In this document: positions 1 through 6,086 of the stretch, piece after piece
How the letters are laid out: each line of letters starts with the position of its first letter
Position numbering within the stretch: the stretch's first letter is position 1
Source: an uncultured Eubacteriales bacterium
GTDB lineage: Bacteria; Bacillota; Clostridia; Oscillospirales; Acutalibacteraceae
Direction: 5' to 3'
DNA: 10,978 bases
NCBI GenBank assembly: GCA_934725345.1
Contig: CAKVBG010000032.1
Location: 1 to 10,978 of the forward strand
Notes under the pieces: model-generated
The model's database searches: none
The model's input: the letters and a program-made list of their open reading frames with translations, nothing else
Told to the model about the DNA's origin: nothing
Program-made: the position numbers and the translations under genes

Positions 1-804
1 TACTTCGTGCCCTCCTTGAGTTTTGTAGCCATCATACCATTCTTTGAGTTCATTTAGTGATAATTTATCTTGCTTTTTGCACAATTTTTCAGTTTCTGAA
101 TTTGTAAAGCCAAAATATTTATCAAAACTCATGTCGTTCAAAAAAGTGTATTCATCAAACATATTAAGCGCAGACCCAGATGAATACTTAGCAATAGGCA
201 GAACTCCCGTCATGTACGCAAGTTCTACGTAAGGTTTATCTTTGAGAAGCTTTTTTAAAAATTCCAAAAATTTCTCTCGGTCTTCAGGTTCGAATAAATT
301 GTTATTAAAAATATAGTCCCATTCATCAAGTATAAATATGAAACTTTCCCCTATTTGGGTATATATATCCTCAAAAATTTTTCCAAGTGCATCATTATCA
401 TTAATTTTTGCATTTGGAAATTCTTCTTTTAGGTCTAAAATTAGTTGAGGAATGAAGCCATCCATATACTCATCAAAAGTTTTATATTCCTTTGTAGGAT
501 TACACCATGTGATAAATACCACGTTATGCTTATTTAAGTGTTCCAAATATGACTCACTTTTACTAATTTCAAGTTTATCAAAGAGCTTTTTAAAGTCAGC
601 ATTTTTGGAGTAATAACAAGCAAGCATCATTGCGTTTATTGTCTTGCCAAACCTTCGGGGTCTTGTTATGCAAATAAACCTGTCCTTGACTCCAATTAAA
701 CTACTTATATCTTTTATCATATTTGTTTTGTCAACGAAAAATCTATCTTTCGATACTAATTCAAATTCATTATTTTTAAAGTTTCTATTTAAAAAATATG
801 GCAT
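1..804 (-). CDS. AAA-ATPase / PD-(D/E)XK nuclease family protein, copy 1 (3' end beyond the window)
   Basis: The frame is open for 268 codons from ATG at 804 to the left edge, so only the N-terminal half is visible. It carries a Walker A variant TRPRRFGKT (residues 47-55) and a Walker B ILDEWD (158-163), as in the AAA-ATPase-like family PF09820. Such proteins usually end in a DUF1703 PD-(D/E)XK nuclease domain, and the complete copy at 6087-7652 does. The two copies align without gaps over all 804 bases. Residues 44-268 differ at only seven positions, but residues 7-43 share about 10 of 37. A second in-frame ATG at 810 is possible, but the GGCGGTGA ribosome site lies too close to it; its 7-nt spacing favours 804. 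The biological role of this often multi-copy family is not established; a link to mobile elements or defence is a guess. Whether this copy is intact cannot be seen. Confidence 0.9.
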   Translation of the reverse strand, partial: MPYFLNRNFKNNEFELVSKDRFFVDKTNMIKDISSLIGVKDRFICITRPRRFGKTINAMMLACYYSKNADFKKLFDKLEISKSESYLEHLNKHNVVFITWCNPTKEYKTFDEYMDGFIPQLILDLKEEFPNAKINDNDALGKIFEDIYTQIGESFIFILDEWDYIFNNNLFEPEDREKFLEFLKKLLKDKPYVELAYMTGVLPIAKYSSGSALNMFDEYTFLNDMSFDKYFGFTNSETEKLCKKQDKLSLNELKEWYDGYKTQGGHEV

Positions 805-890
805 AAACATGTCACCGCCCTAAAGTTTATATAGTTGTTGCTAAGAAACAATATTTTCGACTCTGGTAACTATCCAGGTTCTTATTACTC

Positions 891-919
891 ATTATACCAT
901 AGCATTAAAAATTTATGAA
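891..919 (-). promoter_or_regulatory. Promoter of ATPase copy 1 (extended -10)
   Basis: Read on the minus strand, TTCATA (914-919) is followed after 17 bases by TATAAT (891-896), preceded by TGG to give the extended -10 form TGnTATAAT. The element lies about 90 bases upstream of the start at 804. It is conserved base for base in front of copy 2, which supports a real promoter. It implies a leader of roughly 80 bases. Confidence 0.7.
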
Positions 920-984
920 CCTCCATGGGGAAATAAGATGAATAAATCGGCTGATACTTAGCTTTTTATAAATCGTTACAATTT

Positions 985-1030
985 TGCACCCATATGAAAA
1001 AATAGAATTCTTATAAAAATAATGGGTGCA
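985..1030. repeat. 9-bp inverted repeat at the edge of the direct repeat
   Basis: TGCACCCAT (985-993) and ATGGGTGCA (1022-1030) are perfect inverted arms separated by 28 bases. The left arm is the end of the repeated segment; the right arm lies outside it and has no counterpart next to copy 2. It could be a weak hairpin, a terminal-repeat-like remnant, or chance. No T-run follows, so it is not an obvious terminator. Confidence 0.4.
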
Positions 1031-1346
1031 GGATAAAATAATTCAAAAAAATTAGAATTAATTAAAGTAGAATTTTTAGATATAGATAGGACCATAATAA
1101 AGGATTACTCAGATAGAAAGTTGACCAATGTAAAAAACTAGATTTTTAGAGGAATCAAAGCTTGGAAACAATGGTAGTAAAGAACAGTATTTAAGTGGCA
1201 AGAAAATAATTATATCGGAAGATTATAAAATCTTTGATTTTACGTTTTATGAGATAAATATACAATGCGAAGATGAAATAAAAGCTTTAAATCCTGTAAA
1301 AAAACCGATTGTATTATTGGCCATATATTCTTTGTTTTTATACTAA
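1022..1346 (+). pseudogene. Decayed short reading frame, unknown product
   Basis: This stretch reads like protein but is broken. From ATG 1022 an early TAA (1034) interrupts the frame. The same frame then runs 34 codons (NSKKLELIKVEFLDIDRT and onward) to TAG at 1139-1141. A +1 shifted frame, open from 1134, continues as FLEESKLGNNGSKEQYLSG, then IIISEDYKIFDF, and stops at TAA 1344-1346. The charged, coding-like composition on both sides of the shift suggests one former gene with a frameshift and at least one nonsense change. I do not recognise the product. It sits between the repeat and the dlt promoter and has no clear ribosome site. Chance open frames in AT-rich DNA remain possible. Confidence 0.35.
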
Positions 1347-1408
1347 GTTTTTAACTTTCTGATGTATATTTAAACAATTCAGTGTGTATGTTTTAAAGGT
1401 TACACATT

Positions 1409-1436
1409 ATCTAAATTCGAGGTTTAAAATTTAGAT
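1409..1436. promoter_or_regulatory. Inverted repeat upstream of dltA, possible operator
   Basis: ATCTAAATT (1409-1417) and AATTTAGAT (1428-1436) form a perfect 9-bp dyad with a 10-base spacer. The arm centres are 19 bases apart, about two helical turns, as expected for a dimeric regulator. The dyad ends 30 bases before the proposed -35 of the dlt promoter. It could also be the terminator stem of a lost upstream gene, although no T-run follows. Confidence 0.4.
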
Positions 1437-1466
1437 TTCAAGTGAAGTTATTTTAGATACTTTTTA

Positions 1467-1495
1467 TTGAAAAAATTTATGTTGTATGATACAGT
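1467..1495 (+). promoter_or_regulatory. Probable dlt operon promoter
   Basis: TTGAAA (1467-1472) is followed after 17 bases by TACAGT (1490-1495). An overlapping better -10, TATGAT (1485-1490), would leave only 12 bases to TTGAAA and must then use the weak TTTTAT at 1462-1467. Either choice puts transcription start about 30 bases upstream of dltA. The region is the only promoter-like one in front of the operon. The exact hexamers are uncertain. Confidence 0.45.
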
Positions 1496-1531
1496 GAGCG
1501 GTGATGTTTTAATTTAAGGAGCGAGTGTAAA

Positions 1532-3034
1532 ATGTGGATATTAAACAATCTTGAAAAGTTTAAACATAGCAATCAAATTGCTATTATTCACAGAGAAAAG
1601 CATATTACTTTCAAAGAACTTTGGGAAAAATCTGAAAAAATAGCGAACTATATTAAAAAAAATTACAAAACAAAAGCACCGGTTTTAATATATGGGAATA
1701 AAAACATAAATATAATACCCGTAATGATAGCTTCACTTAAAACGGGTAGAGCTTATTGTCCGGTGGACGTGACTTATCCGCCGGAAAGGCTGTATAAGAT
1801 TTCGAAAATTACAAATTGCGAAGTTATCTTTAATTTTTCAGAGTTAGATCTAGAAACCACTCTAAAAGTAGTTGATAGTAATGAAATGGAAAATATATAT
1901 AAATCTGAAAGTGAAATACACCTAAAAGATGATTGGGTAAAACCGGATGATATTTGCTATATACTATTCACATCAGGAAGTACCGGCGAACCCAAAGGAG
2001 TTCCTATAAGACGTAGAAATATAGAAAATTTCGTAGACTGGTTTAAAGAAAGCTGTCAAATCCCAAGCGACTGCCAGACTATATTAAATCAAGTTTCATA
2101 CTCTTTTGATGTTTCGGATATACCCATTTATATATATCTTCCGATGGGCAAAACGCTTTTTAGCATTGATATTAAAATGATTCAAAATTTAAAAGAACTA
2201 TTTGAATATTTGGAAGAAAGCAATATTTCTGTTTGGATATCCACACCGTCATTTTTGGAAATTTGCAATTTTGATGCTAAATTTAATTGTAAGATGCTTC
2301 CTAAACTTAAAAAATTCATTTTGGCAGGGGAAATTCTTAGTAAGAGTTTAGTAAAATCGATATATCAAAATTTCGAAAATTCGGTTGTTATAAATGGATA
2401 TGGTCCAACTGAGGGAACTGTACTTTTTAGTGCTTGCGATATAACTAAGGAAATGCTCGACAGTGAAAATAGTTTGCCAATAGGAAAAATTTTACCTGAA
2501 GCAGAGTATTTTATTATTGGCAAAGATAATTTACCCACCAAAGAAAAAGAAATAGGAGAATTAGTAGTTATAAGTAATAGTGTAAGCAGTGGATACTATA
2601 ACGATAATGAAAGATCTGAAAAATCATTTTTTAAAGATGAAAAAACAGGCAAAATGGGCTATAAAACAGGCGATTTAGTCTTTGAACAAGATAAACTTTT
2701 ATATTATATTTCAAGAAAAGATTCTCAGATAAAGCTAAATGGTTTTAGAATTGAAGTCGATGATATAGCTCGCAATTTAGAAACTCTTGATTATATAAAA
2801 AGCAGTTTGGTATTACCAATTTTAAAAGATGAGAAGGTTTCGTATTTGGCTGCTTTTATAGTTGTAAAAGAGAATACCAACTTATCGGGAAGAGAACTTA
2901 CGGTTAAGGTAAAAAAAGATTTAAAAGCTTTGGTTCCTTCATATATGGTTCCAAGAAAAATAAAGGAAATAGATAAATTTCCTCTAAATACAAACGGTAA
3001 AATAGACCGAAAAAAACTTTTGGAGGAATTTTAG
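1532..3034 (+). CDS. dltA: D-alanine--D-alanyl carrier protein ligase DltA
   Basis: This cytoplasmic adenylating enzyme activates D-alanine with ATP and loads it onto the phosphopantetheine of DltC, the first step of teichoic-acid D-alanylation. At 500 residues it has the usual length. Visible motifs are FTSGSTGEPKG (146-156, P-loop-like A3), SFDVS (191-195, with Asp193 at the amino-group-binding position), NGYGPTE (288-294), GYKTGDL (376-382), KLNGFRIE (401-408, hinge) and NTNGKIDR (486-493, catalytic Lys490). The start is ATG with TAAGGAG 10 bases upstream. The stop touches the start of dltB. An oddity: the segment that reads FLFCGEVLP in Bacillus DltA reads FILAGEILS here, so Ala265 replaces the cysteine linked to D- over L-alanine selection in the B. 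cereus enzyme. The whole-operon context makes the identification secure. Confidence 0.97.
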   Translation: MWILNNLEKFKHSNQIAIIHREKHITFKELWEKSEKIANYIKKNYKTKAPVLIYGNKNINIIPVMIASLKTGRAYCPVDVTYPPERLYKISKITNCEVIFNFSELDLETTLKVVDSNEMENIYKSESEIHLKDDWVKPDDICYILFTSGSTGEPKGVPIRRRNIENFVDWFKESCQIPSDCQTILNQVSYSFDVSDIPIYIYLPMGKTLFSIDIKMIQNLKELFEYLEESNISVWISTPSFLEICNFDAKFNCKMLPKLKKFILAGEILSKSLVKSIYQNFENSVVINGYGPTEGTVLFSACDITKEMLDSENSLPIGKILPEAEYFIIGKDNLPTKEKEIGELVVISNSVSSGYYNDNERSEKSFFKDEKTGKMGYKTGDLVFEQDKLLYYISRKDSQIKLNGFRIEVDDIARNLETLDYIKSSLVLPILKDEKVSYLAAFIVVKENTNLSGRELTVKVKKDLKALVPSYMVPRKIKEIDKFPLNTNGKIDRKKLLEEF

Positions 3035-4192
3035 ATGACTATAAGTTTATATTCGGACTTATTTTCTATTTATCTACTTATTTTTTCACTTTTGCCTGCA
3101 ATAATTTTAGGACTTGTGGGAAAAAGTTCAAAAATTTATGGTATGTTTGTTTCGATAGTACTTGTCCCTTTAGTTATTGGTCTAAGCCCATTTAAATTAC
3201 TTCAGTTTCTAGCATTTATATTTTTTGAGGTAGCACTTGTAAAAATTTACCAATATATTCATAGTAAAACTAAAAATAAATTTTTATACTTTTTAACTTT
3301 TTTTCTTTCCGTACTACCGGTTTTTGCAGTAAAGCTTTGTGTATATTCGAGCAGATTTAGTGTTCTTGGTTTCGTGGGGATTTCTTATATTAGTTTTAGA
3401 ATATGGCAGATCATAATTGAAATCCATGACGACCATATAGATAGGCTGCCAATTTTGGACATGCTATATTTCATAACATTTTTTCCTTGTATACAGTCTG
3501 GCCCAATAGATAGATTTGGCCGATTTTCTGAAGATTTAAAAAAGCAAGTAAGCCCTAAAGAGTATATTAACGAGTATTTGATCTTTGGACTGAAAAAATT
3601 ATGTATGGGGATACTTTATAAACTTGCTGTAGCTTCACTTATAAACAACTTTATTATAGAGAAGCTGCCGAAAGAGATTACTTTTTCAAGTGCAATAATT
3701 TACATGTATGTCTATACTTTTTACCTGTTTTTTGATTTTGCCGGATACTCAAATTTTGCAATAGGCATAAGCAGTATTTTAAAAATAAGATCTCCAGAGA
3801 ACTTTTATAAACCATTTTTAGCGAAGAATATGAAAGAATTCTGGGACAGATGGCATATATCTCTTTCTAAATGGTTTGGGGATTATCTTTTTAGCAGATT
3901 CGTTTTAAATACACTTAGAAACGGTACTTTTAAAAGCAAAAAAGTGGCTATAAGATGTGGATATATGCTTACCATGACTGTTATGGGACTTTGGCATGGA
4001 TTTTATTTATTTTACTTAGTATATGGAATTTATGAAGGTCTTATGCTGGTGTTGACTGATATTTATTTAAAGTCGAAAATTTATAGAAAATTTAAAAAGT
4101 CAAAGTGGTTTGAACCCATAAGCATATTTATATGTTTTAATGTAGTGGCATTTGGTATGCTATTATTTTCGGGATACTTGTTTAAATTTTAA
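3035..4192 (+). CDS. dltB: D-alanyl transfer protein DltB (MBOAT family)
   Basis: A polytopic membrane O-acyltransferase that takes D-alanine from DltC on the inner face and makes it available at the outer face for teichoic-acid modification. The protein (385 residues) is strongly hydrophobic with many membrane segments. MBOAT hallmarks are SGPIDRFGRF (155-164), DFAGYSNFAIG (234-244), the FWDRWHISLS loop (269-278, His274) and MGLWHGF (317-323), whose His321 is the catalytic histidine of the family. The ATG follows the dltA stop codon directly. GGAGG at 3022-3026, inside the end of dltA, is its ribosome site, so the genes are translationally coupled. It is slightly shorter than the usual roughly 400-415 residues, mainly at the C-terminus. 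Confidence 0.96.
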   Translation: MTISLYSDLFSIYLLIFSLLPAIILGLVGKSSKIYGMFVSIVLVPLVIGLSPFKLLQFLAFIFFEVALVKIYQYIHSKTKNKFLYFLTFFLSVLPVFAVKLCVYSSRFSVLGFVGISYISFRIWQIIIEIHDDHIDRLPILDMLYFITFFPCIQSGPIDRFGRFSEDLKKQVSPKEYINEYLIFGLKKLCMGILYKLAVASLINNFIIEKLPKEITFSSAIIYMYVYTFYLFFDFAGYSNFAIGISSILKIRSPENFYKPFLAKNMKEFWDRWHISLSKWFGDYLFSRFVLNTLRNGTFKSKKVAIRCGYMLTMTVMGLWHGFYLFYLVYGIYEGLMLVLTDIYLKSKIYRKFKKSKWFEPISIFICFNVVAFGMLLFSGYLFKF

Positions 4193-4209
4193 AAAGGAAG
4201 TGTATTGTT

Positions 4210-4458
4210 TTGAATTTTGAAAATTTGGCCTTAGAAATAATGGAAAGTGTTTGTGAAACAGATGAGGTAAGAGAAAACTTAGATTTAGATCTTTTTGATG
4301 CTGGATTTATCGATTCGCTTTCAGTTATCAATATAATTTTAGAGATCGAGAGCAAACTTGGAATAAGACTACAACCAACAGATTTTGAAAAAAAAGATAT
4401 TTCAACTATCAATAATTTCAAGTTTTTCTTAGAAAGGGCGGCTAATAAAGAAAAATGA
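4210..4458 (+). CDS. dltC: D-alanyl carrier protein DltC
   Basis: A small acidic acyl-carrier protein (82 residues) that carries D-alanine as a thioester on 4'-phosphopantetheine between DltA and DltB. The attachment serine is Ser36 in the motif GFIDSLS (32-38). Helical flanks such as INIILEIESKLGI follow, as in other carrier proteins. The start codon is TTG: AAGGAAG at 4194-4200 lies 9 bases upstream and no in-frame ATG is suitable. There is a 17-base gap after dltB, and the stop overlaps the start of dltD in an ATGA. Confidence 0.96.
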   Translation: MNFENLALEIMESVCETDEVRENLDLDLFDAGFIDSLSVINIILEIESKLGIRLQPTDFEKKDISTINNFKFFLERAANKEK

Positions 4459-5639
4459 AAGTAAAATTAAAGGCCATATTTTTGGTATTGATACCAATAC
4501 TTTTTTCTGCTGTTTTACTTTTTGCCTTCGATAAATTTTTAGATAAACAAATAGAGTTAAATTATAACGACGCACTTGGAAAAACATATGGCGTCGATGA
4601 AATGAACAAAGGAATTAGACTTCTTGAGCACAATGCCAAAAAAGACGATTTGATTATTCTTGGTTCATCAGAACTTGCTGAGGCCGATTATATTGCTCAA
4701 AATCCAGCAAATATCTTTCCAAATAACTATCTTGCATCTTCTCCAAGTTTAGTTGGCAGGGCATATGTACAAGACTTACTTAACGGTATAAAAATAGGTG
4801 CTTTAGGCGATAGTTTTAAAGATAAAAAAATAATACTTATAGTTTCGCTCCAGTGGTTTTTAGATAAAGAAATTAACAAAGACGGTTTTAAGGCACACTT
4901 TTCAGAACTTCAATTTTATAAAACGATGAATAATGAAAAGATAAGCGAAAATGAAAAGAAATATATTTGTACAAGAGTTTCAGATTTAGCAGCGAGAGAA
5001 TCCTCACTTGCAGCACCGTTGGTTTATTCCTATTTATATTCTCATGAAAATATTTTTTCAAAAGTAGGGTTTGAAATTTTAAAACCCTACTACTTCTTAA
5101 AAGAAAAATTTTTAGGTTTGAAGGATAAATACTTATCATATAAAGCTGTTAAACGATTTAAGGATGATATCTCAAGTAATATTAAAGAAATAGATTGGGA
5201 AAAAGAAGAAAAATTGGCAGTGGATACAGGAAAATCAGAATGTACAAATAATGATCTTTATGTTTACGATGGTTACTATGACCAATATTTAAAACCAAAT
5301 ATTGATTCTTTGAAAGATAGTTTTAAAGATGTAGACTTAGTAAACTCGAATGAAATGAAAGATTATGAACTTTTTTTAAAAATTTGCAAACAAACAGGAG
5401 TTAGGCCTTATATTGTTTTTATGTCAACAAACGGGTATTATTATGATTTTACAGGTATTACAAAGGAAAAAAGAGATAAATTTTATGATAAATTGGTACA
5501 GCTTGCCACTATGTGTAACTTTGATTATTTAGATTTAAGGTATCATGAATACGAACCTTATTTTTTTAAAGATGTTATGCATCTAGGATGGAAAGGATGG
5601 CTTTATGTTGATAGAAAAATTACAGAGTATTATTCATAA
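4455..5639 (+). CDS. dltD: D-alanine transfer protein DltD
   Basis: A membrane-anchored extracellular SGNH-hydrolase-like protein that acts in the last step, placing D-alanine on teichoic acid. One N-terminal membrane segment (about residues 5-25) is followed by an outside domain. Catalytic motifs are visible: LGSSEL (69-74, nucleophile Ser71 or Ser72) and, near the C-terminus, DVMH (Asp373 and His376), in the usual DltD DxxH arrangement. The length, 394 residues, is close to the family norm. The start overlaps the dltC stop (ATGA). The last 35 bases overlap dltX, whose ribosome site GAAAGGA lies inside this gene. Confidence 0.95.
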   Translation: MKVKLKAIFLVLIPILFSAVLLFAFDKFLDKQIELNYNDALGKTYGVDEMNKGIRLLEHNAKKDDLIILGSSELAEADYIAQNPANIFPNNYLASSPSLVGRAYVQDLLNGIKIGALGDSFKDKKIILIVSLQWFLDKEINKDGFKAHFSELQFYKTMNNEKISENEKKYICTRVSDLAARESSLAAPLVYSYLYSHENIFSKVGFEILKPYYFLKEKFLGLKDKYLSYKAVKRFKDDISSNIKEIDWEKEEKLAVDTGKSECTNNDLYVYDGYYDQYLKPNIDSLKDSFKDVDLVNSNEMKDYELFLKICKQTGVRPYIVFMSTNGYYYDFTGITKEKRDKFYDKLVQLATMCNFDYLDLRYHEYEPYFFKDVMHLGWKGWLYVDRKITEYYS

Positions 5640-5757
5640 AATTGGGAAAAGTTATATTTTTAAATTGTTACTAATAATGCTCGGAATTTTATTGCTTATA
5701 TTTGCAATGCTAGAAAGCCAAGACGGGAAAATAACATTTGTCTATAACAATTTTTAG
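5605..5757 (+). CDS. dltX: Teichoic acid D-Ala incorporation-associated protein DltX
   Basis: A 50-codon gene in another frame over the end of dltD: ATG 5605, TAG 5755-5757, with AAGGA (5593-5597) 7 bases upstream. The product starts MLIEKLQSIIHKIGKS, has one membrane helix (about residues 18-36), a short polar stretch, and ends ITFVYNNF. Small size, a single helix and a C-terminal aromatic FxYxxF tail are the hallmarks of DltX (PF12459). In the characterised pathway the DltX C-terminal tyrosine (here Tyr47) receives D-alanine from DltB and passes it on, with DltD, to teichoic acid. In the Firmicute operons I know, dltX precedes dltA; here it is last and overlaps dltD by 35 bases. No other dltX is visible between 996 and 1531. 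The tail reads YNNF where YNEF is commoner. Confidence 0.9.
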   Translation: MLIEKLQSIIHKIGKSYIFKLLLIMLGILLLIFAMLESQDGKITFVYNNF

Positions 5758-6086
5758 TAGGGTGATTTAAGAATAAGAAAAAAATCATAAAAACTAAAAA
5801 GTATGTTTAGACTTACACATAGAATGTGATATACTTAGAAGAAGGGTTACGAAGCACGGAAGTGTTACATAAAAGAAACCAAGGAAACCGTGGAATATTA
5901 TGTTTTGTGCTTTAGTTAACAGAAACTTGGAAGAGGTTTCTGAATCAGGTATTATTGATATTGAAACAAATATTTCATATAGACTCTTATATTAAAATGA
6001 ATCAAGTTGTTTTTTTAAATAAAATAAAAAATGGAGTATATCACAGTTTTTTAGCTGCAATGTACTCTGTTTTAGTGATTTTTAAA
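5758..6086. other. Convergent intergenic region, no convincing gene
   Basis: The region separates the end of the dlt operon from the 3' end of ATPase copy 2. It holds only short frames; the longest (5900-5995 on plus, starting MFCALVNRNLEEVSES) lacks a good ribosome site. A small hairpin CACAT/ATGTG (5816-5828) overlaps a possible extended -10, TGATATACT (5827-5835), with a poor -35 about 17 bases upstream, so an unrecognised small transcript cannot be excluded. I see no clear intrinsic terminator for dlt. For the minus-strand gene, GAGTA/TACTC arms within 6030-6075, followed on that strand by a T-rich run, may act as a weak terminator. Confidence 0.4.

Larger units (their letters stand above)
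1..995. repeat. Direct repeat, left copy (ATPase gene 5' part plus upstream region)
   Basis: This segment recurs in the same orientation at 6849-7860. The coding part (1-804) aligns gaplessly with 6849-7652. The upstream part stays nearly identical from about 868 to 995 and stops abruptly after TTGCACCCATAT. Two blocks are divergent: about 676-786 (codons 7-43) and the leader at about 815-865. The left boundary lies outside the window, so the real repeat is longer. Together with the right copy it brackets the dlt operon. Confidence 0.9.

Noticed and set aside
44..232. Plus-strand open frame, repeated at 6892-7080 with nearly the same translation
   Set aside because: It is the reverse-strand shadow of the conserved part of the ATPase genes; the conservation comes from the minus-strand protein and there is no ribosome site.
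4182..4421. Minus-strand open frame over dltC
   Set aside because: It lies antisense to a gene with clear carrier-protein motifs and has no promoter or ribosome site.
4888..5139. Minus-strand open frame inside dltD
   Set aside because: Antisense shadow of dltD, with no recognisable features.
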